From: an uncultured Myxococcales bacterium
Lineage (GTDB): Bacteria; Myxococcota_A; Bradymonadia; UBA7976; UBA1532
Assembly (NCBI GenBank): GCA_903847385.1
Contig: CAINDO010000328.1
Coordinates: 1-46,351, forward strand
DNA length: 46,351 bases
Direction of reading: 5' to 3'
Position numbers and translations under genes: made by a program. Positions 24,935-33,593 of this stretch are shown here, in pieces. Below the pieces are notes generated by a model, which saw only the letters and a program-made list of their open reading frames with translations, was not told where the DNA came from and ran no database searches. The first letter of the stretch is position 1; every line of letters begins with the position of its first letter.

Positions 24935-27900
24935 ATGTCTAGATACGCATGGACGATCACGCTGGCGCTGTGCGCGGCGGCTTGCGGCGGCGGCGGGGAC
25001 GGCGTCTCGTCGTCGAAGGCGGACACGGGGACCGAGGGCGGCGGCGGTGAGAGCACGCGCCCGGACGGTTCGACCACAGGCGGCGCGCTCACGCCCGATG
25101 CCCGCCCCGAGGGCGGCACGGTCGTCCCGCGAGACGCGGGTCCAGGCGGCGGAGGAGGTGGAGCCGGTGGCGGAGGCGGCGCAACCGCCGACGCTGCCCC
25201 CCCCGGCCCGGACCAGGGGGGGGGATGCCCCGAGGGCGCGGAGAGCTGCGCCTGCCTGCCGGACGGCCACTGCAACGCCGGCTTCTACTGCGAGTCCGAC
25301 GTGTGCACGGCCTGCCTGCCGGGCCTGCCCGACTGCCCCTGCGGCGCCCGCGGGGCCTGCGGCGACGGCCTGACGTGCGTGGCCGACGTGTGTCGCGAGT
25401 GCTCGCCGGACGTTGCGGGCTGCCACTGCGGTCCGCAGAACGCCTGCGGCGCTGGCCTCGTCTGCGACGCGGACGACGACGTCTGCCGGCCTTTCCTGGA
25501 CTGCGCCTCCGTGACCTGCGCCGAGCACCAGGTGTGCCGCGCCGAAGCGGGCGAGGACGCGGCCTGCCTGCCCGAGTGCATGCCGGGCTACACCTGGAAC
25601 GCCGGCACGGAGTCGTGCGACGCCCAGGTGGGCGCCAACTGCACCCCGGGCGCCGCGGGCAGCATCGCCGCCCAGTGCGCGGGCCTCAGCCGGCTCTGCC
25701 TCGAGGTCGACGACGGCGCCCAGTGCGGCGCCTGCGTGGACGGCACCACCGACGACGCCGGCGCGCTGATGGCCTGCCGACCCTTCGAGACGTGTGCGGC
25801 GCTGCTCTGCGGCGGCGAGAACCGCGGCTGCGTCGACCCCCCCGCCGGCGAGGACGCCATCTGCGGCGACTGCCTCCCCGGCTTCGCCGAGCGCGGCGGC
25901 GCGTGCGTGTCGGACGTGCCGCCCACCTGCGTGCCCGGCCAGCCCGGGAGCATCGCCCCCATGTGCGCGGCCCAGAACCGCGAGTGCGAGACCAACGGCG
26001 GCGTCGCCCAGTGCGGCGTGTGCCTGGCCGGCTACCACGCCGTGGGGGCCGAGTGCGTGGCGGACGCCGCCACGTGTGACCCCGGCTCCGCCCTGCGGGC
26101 GCAGTGCGACGACGCGGTGCGCGACTGCGTAGACGGGCCCGGCGGCGCGGCCTGCGGGGATTGCATGGCGGGCTTCGCGGACGTCGCCGGCGAGTGCCTC
26201 AGCCTCGCCTGTGACGCCGTCGAGTGCGGCATGGCGCACCGCTCCTGCGACGGCGCGCCGATCGGCGGCTGCGGCCCCTGCCTGGATGGCTTCGACGCCG
26301 CGGAGCCGAACGACCCCGCGGGCGCCTGCCTGCCGCACCAGGCCTGCGCCGCGGACAGTTGCGCCGCCGGCCAGTTCTGCGTGGAGCAGGGCGCTGGGAT
26401 GCCGCCGCTGTGCAACGCCCGCCCCTGCCCGGACGGCCAGGCCCTGCGCCAGACCGTGATGAACGGCGTCGTCGTCGCAGGCGGCGAGTGCGTGGTCTGC
26501 CAGATCCAGGACTGCAATGGCGAGGGCGAGCGGGGCCTGTCCCCCTACACCATCGACAACGACAACCGCTGCTTCTGCGAGACGCTGCCGGGCTACTTCG
26601 TCAACGACAACGACTTCGGCACGCAGAAGTGCGACGCCGACGGCGACGGTTATGTCAACGTGACCGCGGCCACCTACTTCGGCCCCGGCGCCGACCGGCA
26701 CCTGCGCGAGAACGCCCGCTGCGACGTGCAGACCATCGAGCGCGTGGACCTCGTCAACGAGCTGGGTCAGACGTACTCGCTCGCGGTCTGCGACGACGGC
26801 CTCCAGCGGCCCGAGGACGGCCCCTGCGCGGGTCCGGGCGGCATCGGCCTCTGGGAGGACGAGGCCACGGACGACCCCAGCGCGCCGTTCCTCACGAGCG
26901 TGAAGAACCCGGAGTACCCCGCCGGCGCGCGGCGCCTGCGCCCCGAAGAGCTCAACCCGCTGACGCGCGCCTGCGCGGCCGGGGCGGACGTGAACGCCAA
27001 CGGCATCGACGACGTGGCCGAGGCCCAGGGCACCGCCGCCGTGGGTTACAACAGCACGCTGCGGCCCTTTGTCGACCTCGGGTACTTCATCGAGCTTTAC
27101 GCGTCGGCGTACGTGCAGAACGTGCCGAGCGGCAACGCCTGCGCCACGGACGACGAGTGCGGCTCCGACTTCTGCATGGGCGGCCGCTGCGGCGCGCGGC
27201 GGGGCGTGTTGACGATCCGGGAGCGTTCGCGGTGTGACGCGGACTTCCCGCTGGGCTACCGCGGCCCCGAGGCCGGGGACGCCGACGCCGCCGACGGCGA
27301 TCTCACGGACGGTTACTGGCGCAGTTGCGTGCGCAACCGCGACGCGAGCTGGGACGTGGACCCGGCCGGCAACGGCAATCAGGCCGGGATCCAGCAGCGG
27401 TCCGGTCTGGACTTCGCGCAGTTCAACTGCGGCGCGGATCGCCGCACGGGGACCTGCTCGGTGCCGCCGCCGGTGGCCCCGACGCCCGAGGGCGCCTTCG
27501 ACCGGCCGCCGGCGCACGGCGTGTGTGACACCGCGCTGGCGGACCGGGCCGCCGACCTGCCCTGGATGGGCATGGGCCACCACAGCCAGTTCAAGTGCGT
27601 GCGGGCCGTGGATCCCATCGCGCCGCGGGACCCGCGGGCCCGCCCCTACGAGCAGCCCTACAACGCGTTCCACGCGCTCGCCGACGCGCCCGAGACGGCC
27701 TTCGACGATCGCCAGAGCCCCCTGACGATGCACCAGTGCAGCCTGAACCCGGCGGTGGCCGGCGAGGCACCGTCCGTCAGTTGCACCCCGGTCGATGGCC
27801 AGGCCGTGCGTCGCCAGGACGTCGGCTTCGCCTCGGTCCGCTACGTGGACACCTCGGCGGACGGCGTCTACACGCGCGGCTGCATCGACGAGTGGAAGCC

Positions 27901-28372
27901 GGCGCCCGTGGCCAGCCCCCGCAACGAGCCCGCGGACGTGGACGCCTGGCGTGACCTTTGCCCCGGCCACCGCGAGAACCCCATCGGCGTGCTCGGCGCG
28001 GGCAACCCCGGGGCCTTCGGGCACTTGTCCTGCGGGTGCACGGCCCACACGGGCGGCGCGCACTGCGAGATCGCCTGCGGCGAGGCGCTGTTCGTCGGCG
28101 ACAACGCCGCGGTGCCCGGCTGCGACCCGGTCACGGGCTACTGCCCCTTCGGGACCGCGGCGACGGAGGGTCGCGTGGGCCTGTGGATGTGTGGCGGCGT
28201 GACGACGACCTCGGTCGCGGGCGACGATCCCGAGGCGCCGCCGTACCTGGAGACCATCACCCCCGAGGGCACCACCTGGACGCTGCGGCAGGGCGAGTTC
28301 CCCGCGGCCATCCGGGCCGAGTACATGCAGGAGAACGCCGGCGACCCGAACTCGGGCTGGCGCCTGCGCTGA
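24935..28372 (+). CDS. Cys-rich EGF-like lipoprotein
   Basis: The 1145-aa product starts at an ATG with GAGGGGG about 8 nt upstream, 12 nt after the preceding stop, so the two genes probably form an operon. The signal ends CAAAC (Cys17). A Gly/Ser/Asp-rich linker to about residue 95 is followed by many Cys-rich modules to about 560 (ACLPGLPDCPCG, CGAGLVCDADDDVC, then CxxC...GxxxxG EGF-like units such as CGDCLPGFAERGGAC). Calcium-loop-like DADGDGYVN and DVNANGIDD follow. The C-terminal 500 residues are less repetitive and end with an EGF-like CGCTAHTGGAHCEIAC and a short beta tail. The N-terminal organisation copies that of the 2123-aa neighbour (lipobox, linker, CxC modules). Likely a surface-exposed, disulfide-rigid, calcium-binding partner protein. 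No enzymatic motif was found. Confidence 0.9.
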   Translation: MSRYAWTITLALCAAACGGGGDGVSSSKADTGTEGGGGESTRPDGSTTGGALTPDARPEGGTVVPRDAGPGGGGGGAGGGGGATADAAPPGPDQGGGCPEGAESCACLPDGHCNAGFYCESDVCTACLPGLPDCPCGARGACGDGLTCVADVCRECSPDVAGCHCGPQNACGAGLVCDADDDVCRPFLDCASVTCAEHQVCRAEAGEDAACLPECMPGYTWNAGTESCDAQVGANCTPGAAGSIAAQCAGLSRLCLEVDDGAQCGACVDGTTDDAGALMACRPFETCAALLCGGENRGCVDPPAGEDAICGDCLPGFAERGGACVSDVPPTCVPGQPGSIAPMCAAQNRECETNGGVAQCGVCLAGYHAVGAECVADAATCDPGSALRAQCDDAVRDCVDGPGGAACGDCMAGFADVAGECLSLACDAVECGMAHRSCDGAPIGGCGPCLDGFDAAEPNDPAGACLPHQACAADSCAAGQFCVEQGAGMPPLCNARPCPDGQALRQTVMNGVVVAGGECVVCQIQDCNGEGERGLSPYTIDNDNRCFCETLPGYFVNDNDFGTQKCDADGDGYVNVTAATYFGPGADRHLRENARCDVQTIERVDLVNELGQTYSLAVCDDGLQRPEDGPCAGPGGIGLWEDEATDDPSAPFLTSVKNPEYPAGARRLRPEELNPLTRACAAGADVNANGIDDVAEAQGTAAVGYNSTLRPFVDLGYFIELYASAYVQNVPSGNACATDDECGSDFCMGGRCGARRGVLTIRERSRCDADFPLGYRGPEAGDADAADGDLTDGYWRSCVRNRDASWDVDPAGNGNQAGIQQRSGLDFAQFNCGADRRTGTCSVPPPVAPTPEGAFDRPPAHGVCDTALADRAADLPWMGMGHHSQFKCVRAVDPIAPRDPRARPYEQPYNAFHALADAPETAFDDRQSPLTMHQCSLNPAVAGEAPSVSCTPVDGQAVRRQDVGFASVRYVDTSADGVYTRGCIDEWKPAPVASPRNEPADVDAWRDLCPGHRENPIGVLGAGNPGAFGHLSCGCTAHTGGAHCEIACGEALFVGDNAAVPGCDPVTGYCPFGTAATEGRVGLWMCGGVTTTSVAGDDPEAPPYLETITPEGTTWTLRQGEFPAAIRAEYMQENAGDPNSGWRLR

Positions 28373-28400
28373 CGCGCTGAGCGGGCGCGATCCCGGTCAA

Positions 28401-28430
28401 TTGCAACGCTTCGGCCCTCGGGCGTAGGGT
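28401..28430 (+). promoter_or_regulatory. Candidate promoter for the DUF2330 gene
   Basis: TTGCAA (28401-28406), an 18-nt spacer and TAGGGT (28425-28430) lie in the 105-bp gap after the Cys-rich lipoprotein gene. A start near 28437 would leave about 40 nt before the ATG at 28478. Confidence 0.35.
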
Positions 28431-28477
28431 GCGCGTGGTCTTTGTGCCATCCGCGTCTCTTGAATCGAGGGCTCCCC

Positions 28478-30265
28478 ATGCGTCTGCAACACATCCCACT
28501 GCTCCTGGCCGCCACGGCCCTGCCCACGCCCGCGCTCGCCTGCGGCGGCCTGTTCTGCAACAACTCCACGCCCGTCGTGCAGTCGCAGGAGAGCATCCTG
28601 TTCGCCGTCGACGGCGAGACGACGCACATGCACGTGCGCATCGTGTACGCCGGCCCGCCCCAGGAGTTCGGCTGGTTGCTGCCCGTGCCGCGCGGCGTCG
28701 AGACGACGCTCTCCAGCGAGGGGATTCTGACGGCGCTCGATCAGTTTCAGGCGCTCTACTACGTGAGCCGCTGGGAGCAGCAGGTCGTCTGCGAGGAGTA
28801 CTACGACGAGAACGAGGGCTTCGGGGGTTCGGCGGCAGGGGGCGGCTCCGGTGGTGAGGGCGGCGGCGGCGGCGTCGAGGTGCTCTCCCGCGAGCCCGTC
28901 GGCCCCTACGACCGCGCCATCCTGGACGCCCGCAACGTCGAGTCCCTGCGCATGTGGCTCGACGAGAACGGCTACCAGATCCCCGACGACACGGACGACA
29001 AGCTGCGGCCCTACGTGGACCAGGGCGCGGTGTTCGTGGCCATCAAGCTGCTGCCCGGCGAGGACGTGGGCGACATCGTGCCCCTGCACCTGAGCTTCCC
29101 GGGGACCACGCCGACGATCCCCATCGTGCCCACGAGCGTCGCGGCCTCGCCGGACATGGGCATCGCCGTGCACGTGCTCGGGCAATCGCGGGCCGTGCCC
29201 CTGAACTACCTGCACGTGCAGGTCAACGAGGCCGCCATCGACTGGCTGGGCTACACGGGCCAGAACTACTCGGCGGTGGTCGCCCAGGCCGCGGACGAGG
29301 CCGGCGGGCAGGCCTTCGCCACGGACTTCGCCGGGCGCCTGACCGCCCAGAACACACCGACGTTCTACACCGCGCCGCAGGAGGTGCTCGACCGCCTGGC
29401 GAACGTACACACCATCGCCGAGCTCGGGCCGTTCACCTGCGAGATCCCGATGTTCGACCCGGACGTCGCCCGCCTGCTGCGCAGCATCCTGCTGCCGCCG
29501 GACTTCGAGAGCGGCCAGGAGCCCACGTATCTCGATTGCGCCGGGCCCGTGGCCAACCCGGCGGACGAGATCGTCGACGGCGCTGCGCTCGCCGAGCGGA
29601 TTCGCACGGAGATCAACGAGCCTCGGCTGGCGGTGGCCGGTCTGTTCACCAGTCAGCCCTATCTCACGCGCTTCACCAGCTCCATGAGCGCCGATGAGAT
29701 GACCGAGGATCCGGCCTTCGCCTTCAATCCGGACCTGCTGGAGGTGAACAACGTCCACGAGGCCACCGGGATCATCTATCAGTGCAACGCGGACGGTTAT
29801 TACGACTACAGCAACGTCAAGGTGCGCACGCCGGGCGGGTTGTTGCTCGACTACACCGCGAATACCGGCAACGCGGACGTGATCCAGCGCGCGCGCGGCA
29901 TGACCGTGCGGCAGGGCGCCGAGCCCGGCGCGGCCGTGATCGAGCGCCTGCCCCTGAGCGGGCCGGCGGTCATCCAGGAGGATCGGTCGGCGGAGATCGC
30001 CGCGCGGCACCCGGACAACGGCGGCGCAGGCGGCGCGGGCGGCGGGAATGGCAACGGCGGCAACGGCGGCTCGGGCGGCGCTGGCCCGGACGCCGGCAGC
30101 GGCGGCATGGGCACCGGCACGGTGTCGGCGGACGTCGGCGGGGACTCGGGCTGCGGCTGCCGCACCACGGGCGGCGGGGCGGACGCGGCGAGCCTCGGCC
30201 TGCTCGCGCTGCTCGGCCTCGCGCGGGGGCGGCGCAACCGGCGGGGCGCTCGCGCGTCTCATTGA
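28478..30265 (+). CDS. DUF2330 protein with MYXO-CTERM-like tail
   Basis: The 595-aa product starts at an ATG with GAGG 7 nt upstream; an in-frame ATG at 28442 would precede the signal peptide and is rejected. The signal ends PALA, and the mature protein begins CGGLFCNN, the hallmark start of DUF2330 proteins. VVQSQESILFAVDG and EFGWLLPVPRG follow as the conserved core. A short Gly/Ser insertion sits near residue 120-130. Past about 500 the protein has a Gly/Asn-rich linker, then GCGC (558-561), a hydrophobic stretch (LGLLALLGLA) and an Arg-rich end, which together form a MYXO-CTERM-type sorting signal. In myxobacteria such tails are thought to be processed and lipid-linked for surface display. 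The function of DUF2330 is unknown. The glutathione peroxidase gene follows after 25 nt. Confidence 0.93.
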   Translation: MRLQHIPLLLAATALPTPALACGGLFCNNSTPVVQSQESILFAVDGETTHMHVRIVYAGPPQEFGWLLPVPRGVETTLSSEGILTALDQFQALYYVSRWEQQVVCEEYYDENEGFGGSAAGGGSGGEGGGGGVEVLSREPVGPYDRAILDARNVESLRMWLDENGYQIPDDTDDKLRPYVDQGAVFVAIKLLPGEDVGDIVPLHLSFPGTTPTIPIVPTSVAASPDMGIAVHVLGQSRAVPLNYLHVQVNEAAIDWLGYTGQNYSAVVAQAADEAGGQAFATDFAGRLTAQNTPTFYTAPQEVLDRLANVHTIAELGPFTCEIPMFDPDVARLLRSILLPPDFESGQEPTYLDCAGPVANPADEIVDGAALAERIRTEINEPRLAVAGLFTSQPYLTRFTSSMSADEMTEDPAFAFNPDLLEVNNVHEATGIIYQCNADGYYDYSNVKVRTPGGLLLDYTANTGNADVIQRARGMTVRQGAEPGAAVIERLPLSGPAVIQEDRSAEIAARHPDNGGAGGAGGGNGNGGNGGSGGAGPDAGSGGMGTGTVSADVGGDSGCGCRTTGGGADAASLGLLALLGLARGRRNRRGARASH

Positions 30266-30290
30266 CCCCAGACGCGCCGGAGACGCCCCC

Positions 30291-30770
30291 ATGCCCAGCC
30301 TGTACGACTTCGAGGTCCGCCGCCTGAACGGCACGCCCTTCGCCCTCGGAGACCTGCGCGGCAAGCCCGTGCTGGTGGTCAACACGGCGAGCCAGTGCGG
30401 CTTCACGCCCCAGTACGCCGGCCTGCAGGGCCTGCACGACACCTACGGCCCCCGCGGCCTGGTCGTGCTCGGGTTCCCCTGCAACCAGTTCGGCGGGCAG
30501 GAGCCCGGGGACGCCGACGCGATCGGGCGCTTCTGCCAGCTCAACTACGGCGTGAGCTTCCCCATCATGGAGAAGGTCGAGGTCAACGGCCGCGGGGCCC
30601 ACCCGCTGTTCCAGTGGCTCGTCAAGGCCGCGCCCGGCCTGCTCGGCACCACGGCGATCAAGTGGAACTTCACCAAGTTCCTGATCGGCCAGGACGGCCA
30701 GCCCGTGCAGCGCTTCGCCCCGAAAGAGGCGCCCGTGAAGCTGGGCCCGGCGATCGAGCGGGTGCTGTAG
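30291..30770 (+). CDS. Glutathione/thioredoxin peroxidase (Gpx family)
   Basis: This 159-aa protein has the usual bacterial Gpx length. The start ATG has GGAG 8 nt upstream. The peroxidatic cysteine lies in NTASQCGFTPQY (Cys36). FPCNQFGGQEPG carries Cys64 and the catalytic Gln70, and KWNFTKFL carries Trp125 and Asn126, completing the Cys-Gln-Trp-Asn tetrad. A further Cys82 (RFCQLNYG) lies at the usual resolving position of thioredoxin-dependent two-cysteine Gpx enzymes. There is no signal peptide, so it is expected to act in the cytoplasm, reducing hydrogen peroxide or lipid hydroperoxides. It is probably transcribed with the DUF2330 gene and converges on the stress-protein gene at 30793. Confidence 0.96.
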   Translation: MPSLYDFEVRRLNGTPFALGDLRGKPVLVVNTASQCGFTPQYAGLQGLHDTYGPRGLVVLGFPCNQFGGQEPGDADAIGRFCQLNYGVSFPIMEKVEVNGRGAHPLFQWLVKAAPGLLGTTAIKWNFTKFLIGQDGQPVQRFAPKEAPVKLGPAIERVL

Positions 30771-30792
30771 GGGGCCGGCCGCGGGCGGTCCC
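30771..30792. terminator. Hairpin between convergent genes (Gpx / stress protein)
   Basis: The 22 bases between the two stop codons fold into a 7-bp stem (30771-30777 with 30786-30792, one G.U pair on the plus-strand RNA) and an 8-nt loop. It lacks a T-run but is placed where a two-way terminator is expected. Confidence 0.4.
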
Positions 30793-31680
30793 TCACGACT
30801 CCGACACCGTCGCCAGGTGCGCCGAAGGCGAGTCCTGAATCGCCGGCGTGCCGAGCACCTCGGCCAGCAGCTCGTCGAGCCGCCAGTTCACGGTCTCCTG
30901 CGAGTCGCCGTAGATCTCGTGGACACGCTGCACGAGCGCGCCGCGGCGGCCGTCGATGTGGCGCAGATCCTCGTGGCTCAGGCTCGGCCAGGCGGCCTTG
31001 ATGGGGTCCACCAGCCGCGTCCAGTGGGCCTGCACCCAGGGGTCCATGGCGTCGGGATCGACGTGGCGGAAGAAGTCCTCGCGTGGCGGTTCGGGCTCGT
31101 CGGGCGGGGGCACGACGTCGGCGGGCGGCGTGTAGCCGGTCCAGCCCTCGGCGCGCCAGCGGGCGACGCGGGAGCGCACGTGCGTGGCGCCGGCCTCGAC
31201 CATCACGGGCCCCAGATCCGGCCGGTCGGCGGTCTCGTCGTGGGCGAAGACCAGCGTGCCGCCGCGGCGCAGGGCCTCCTCGAAGATCACGGCCTCGGTC
31301 TCGTGGACCATGTGGGTCGAGAGCGCCGAGAGCAGGCCGCCGGCGAAGGCGCCGCCCACGGAGCCCAGGAACAGCAGCGCGCCGGCGCCGGGAATGGCCA
31401 GGGCGGCCAGGCCGCCGAGCATGCCGAACAGGCCGCCCACCACGGCCCCCCGCGCGCCGTTGCGCGCCGCGCGCTCCGAGAACGTCCGCGTCTGGATGGG
31501 GTCGAGCGGCTCGACCCGGCCGTTGAGCGAAGCGTCGACCACCGCGTGGCCGGCCTCATCGTGGGTGATGATGCCCAAGGCGTCCGCGGGCACACCCCGC
31601 GCCAGCAGCCGCGTCACGGCGTCGTGGGCCGTGTGCAGGTCGTCGAACAGGAAAACTTGGGGGGTCGTCGGACGCTTCAT
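30793..31680 (-). CDS. YflT-like glycine-zipper protein fused to a CsbD-like domain
   Basis: The 295-aa product starts at the ATG at 31680 with GAGGAG about 6 nt upstream; a start 21 nt further out is open but lacks a ribosome site. Residues 1-75 resemble the YflT-type general-stress fold (VFLFDDLHTAHDAVTRLLARG). Residues about 78-120 form a Gly/Ala-rich hydrophobic segment with glycine-zipper spacing. LVFAHDE (143-149) completes the alpha/beta part. After a Pro-rich linker (184-202), residues about 214-275 (HWTRLVDPIKAAWPSLSHED, then GRRGALVQRVHEIYG) match the CsbD-like helical-bundle pattern. Both halves are associated with general stress in other bacteria. The protein may associate with the inner membrane. 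It is divergent from the DGPF-ECF42 operon. Confidence 0.85.
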   Translation of the reverse strand: MKRPTTPQVFLFDDLHTAHDAVTRLLARGVPADALGIITHDEAGHAVVDASLNGRVEPLDPIQTRTFSERAARNGARGAVVGGLFGMLGGLAALAIPGAGALLFLGSVGGAFAGGLLSALSTHMVHETEAVIFEEALRRGGTLVFAHDETADRPDLGPVMVEAGATHVRSRVARWRAEGWTGYTPPADVVPPPDEPEPPREDFFRHVDPDAMDPWVQAHWTRLVDPIKAAWPSLSHEDLRHIDGRRGALVQRVHEIYGDSQETVNWRLDELLAEVLGTPAIQDSPSAHLATVSES

Positions 31681-31781
31681 GGGCCACTCCTCGCTCCCCA
31701 CTCGGGAAGATGGTCACCGATGGGGCGGCGGCAAGGCCGATTCGGCCTCGGCGGGATCCGCGCGAAAAAAAGCGCGCACCG

Positions 31782-31808
31782 TGTCGATCTCGCCGATGCT
31801 CCTTCGTC
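31782..31808 (+). promoter_or_regulatory. Candidate ECF42 autoregulated promoter
   Basis: TGTCGA (31782-31787), a 17-nt spacer and CGTC (31805-31808) match the ECF42 promoter signature as I recall it (TGTCGA at -35, CG[A/T]C at -10). It lies 50 nt before the ATG of the DGPF gene and two genes before the ECF42 sigma factor itself, as expected for autoregulation. The recalled consensus should be verified. Confidence 0.5.
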
Positions 31809-31858
31809 GTCTCTGCGGACCCCCAGACACCCCGACACGAGAACAAGAGGCAAATCCC

Positions 31859-32296
31859 ATGCGCGTGATGGTCATCATCAAGGCGACGAAGAACTCCGAG
31901 GCGGGCGTGATGCCCGAGGAGCGACTGCTGACCGAGATGGGTCAGTACAACGAGGAGCTGGTGCAGGCCGGCGTGATGCTGGCGGGCGAGGGCCTGCACC
32001 CCAGCGCGGCGGGCAAACGCGTGCGCTTCGCCGGCGGGCAGAAGACCGTCGTCGACGGGCCCTTCGCCGAGACGAAGGAGCTCATCGCCGGCTTCTGGCT
32101 GTGGCAGGTGAAGTCGATGGAAGAAGCCGTGGAGTGGGTGCGCCGCTGCCCGGATCCCATGCCCGGCGAGGAGTCCGAGATCGAGATCCGGCGTGTGTTC
32201 TCGATGGAGGACTTCGGCGAGGCCATGACCCCGGAGCTGCGGGCGCAGGAAGAGCGCCTCATCGCCGAGATCGAGCGCCAGAAGAACGGCGGCTGA
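31859..32296 (+). CDS. DGPF-type YCII-related protein (ECF42 partner)
   Basis: The 145-aa protein starts at an ATG with AAGAGG 8 nt upstream. It is one YCII-related dimeric alpha+beta barrel (MRVMVIIKATKNSEAG ... ELVQAGVMLAGEGL) and contains the signature DGPF at 66-69 (VVDGPFAETKELIAGFW). A charged helix ends the protein. Small DGPF proteins are co-conserved with ECF42 sigma factors. Whether they act as enzyme, sensor or effector in that pathway is not settled. The sigma factor gene starts 7 nt downstream, so the two form an operon, probably driven from 31782. Confidence 0.95.
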   Translation: MRVMVIIKATKNSEAGVMPEERLLTEMGQYNEELVQAGVMLAGEGLHPSAAGKRVRFAGGQKTVVDGPFAETKELIAGFWLWQVKSMEEAVEWVRRCPDPMPGEESEIEIRRVFSMEDFGEAMTPELRAQEERLIAEIERQKNGG

Positions 32297-32303
32297 GCAC
32301 ACC

Positions 32304-33560
32304 ATGGGCGGGGCCGAGGCGGCGTCGCGGCGGGCCGTGGAGGCGGTCTGGCGCATCGAGTCGGCCCGCCTGATCGCCGCCCTCTCGCGGCGCCTGGGCG
32401 ACCTGGGCGCCGCCGAGGATCTGGCACAGGAGGCGCTCGTCGCCGCGCTGGAGCGCTGGCCCGTGGACGGCATCCCGGCGAACCCGGGCGCGTGGCTGAT
32501 GACCACGGCGCGCCACCGCGGCCTGGATCAGCTCCGACGCCGCCAGATGCAGGCCCGCAAACACGACGCGCTGGCCGCGGAGGCGGCGGCGACCCCGGCC
32601 ACCGCGCCGGATCTCGACACCGCACTGGACGCGCCCATGGCGGACGATCTGTTGCGGCTGGTGTTCGTCGCGTGTCATCCGGTGCTGTCGCCCGAGGCCC
32701 GCACGGCGCTCACGCTCCGGCTCCTGGGCGGCCTGACCACGGCGGAGATCGCCCGCGCCTTCATGGCGCGGGAGGCCACGATCGCGCAGCGCATCGTGCG
32801 CGCCAAACGCACGCTCTCCGAGGCGCGGGTGCCCTTCGAGGTGCCGGCGGCCGCCGACCTGCCCGCCCGGCTGGGGTCGGTGCTGCAGGTGGTCTACCTG
32901 ATCTTCAACGAGGGCTACGCGGCGACCTCGGGCGACGACTGGATGCGCCCGGAGCTGTGCGAGGACGCGCTGCGCCTGGGCCGCATCCTGGCGGGGCTGA
33001 TGCCCGATTCGGCCGAGGTGCACGGACTGCTCGCGCTGATGGAGCTGCACCAGTCGCGCAGCCGGGCCCGCGTCGGCCCGAACGGCGAGGCGGTGCTGCT
33101 GGCCGACCAGGACCGGGGCCGGTGGGACCGCGTGCTGCTGCATCGCGGCCTGGCCGCCCTGGCGCGCGCCGAGGCGCTCGCGCGGCCCCTCGGCCCCTAC
33201 ACGCTCCAGGCGGCGATCTCGGCCTGCCACGCCCGCGCGCCCACGGCGGCGGCCACGGACTGGCCCCGCATCGTGGCCCTGTACGACGCCCTCGTCTCGC
33301 TCACGGGCTCGCCGGTGGTCGAGCTGAACCGGGCCGTGGCCGTGTCCCGGGCGTTCGGCGCCGCGGAGGGCCTGGCGCTGGTCGACGACCTGGCCGCCAG
33401 CGGTGCGCTCGAGGGCTACGCCCTGCTGCCGGCGGTGCGCGGCGACCTGCTGTCCGCGCTCGGCCGCGCCGACGAGGCCCGGCGCGCGTTCGAGCAGGCG
33501 GCGGCGCTCACGGACAACACCCGCGAGCGCGAAGTCATGCTTCGGCGGGCGCGGGGCTGA
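32304..33560 (+). CDS. ECF42-type RNA polymerase sigma factor with C-terminal extension
   Basis: The protein has 418 residues, about twice the usual ECF length. Sigma region 2 spans about 12-85 (AVWRIESARLIAALSRRLGD, AEDLAQEALVAALERWP), and region 4 about 125-175 (LTLRLLGGLTTAEIARAF, then RIVRAKRTL). The conserved C-terminal extension starts at about 180 (VLQVVYLIFNEGYAA, ELCEDALRLGRILAGLMPDS) and continues with the DQDRGRWD, GPYTLQAAI and CHARAP blocks, then a TPR-like end (PVVELNRAVAVSRAFG). This extension (DUF6596/TPR-like) replaces an anti-sigma factor in the group and is thought to control activity. No anti-sigma gene is nearby. Expected target: its own operon via TGTCGA-N17-CGTC. Confidence 0.96.
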   Translation: MGGAEAASRRAVEAVWRIESARLIAALSRRLGDLGAAEDLAQEALVAALERWPVDGIPANPGAWLMTTARHRGLDQLRRRQMQARKHDALAAEAAATPATAPDLDTALDAPMADDLLRLVFVACHPVLSPEARTALTLRLLGGLTTAEIARAFMAREATIAQRIVRAKRTLSEARVPFEVPAAADLPARLGSVLQVVYLIFNEGYAATSGDDWMRPELCEDALRLGRILAGLMPDSAEVHGLLALMELHQSRSRARVGPNGEAVLLADQDRGRWDRVLLHRGLAALARAEALARPLGPYTLQAAISACHARAPTAAATDWPRIVALYDALVSLTGSPVVELNRAVAVSRAFGAAEGLALVDDLAASGALEGYALLPAVRGDLLSALGRADEARRAFEQAAALTDNTREREVMLRRARG

Positions 33561-33570
33561 CACGGTCCGC

Positions 33571-33592
33571 GGGCGGCCGCGCCCGGCCGCCC
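33571..33592. terminator. Bidirectional hairpin between convergent genes
   Basis: A perfect 9-bp stem, GGGCGGCCG / CGGCCGCCC, with a CGCC loop fills the gap between the ECF42 stop (33560) and the stop of the minus-strand lipoprotein (33594). The symmetry suits both directions. There is no T-run, as is common in very GC-rich genomes. Confidence 0.6.
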
Positions 33593-33593
33593 C

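Noticed and set aside
31757..31776. CGCGC / GCGCG hairpin with an A-rich loop in the ECF42 upstream gap.
   Set aside because: The 5-bp stem is short, lies upstream of the promoter and has no clear partner gene, so chance in GC-rich DNA is likely.
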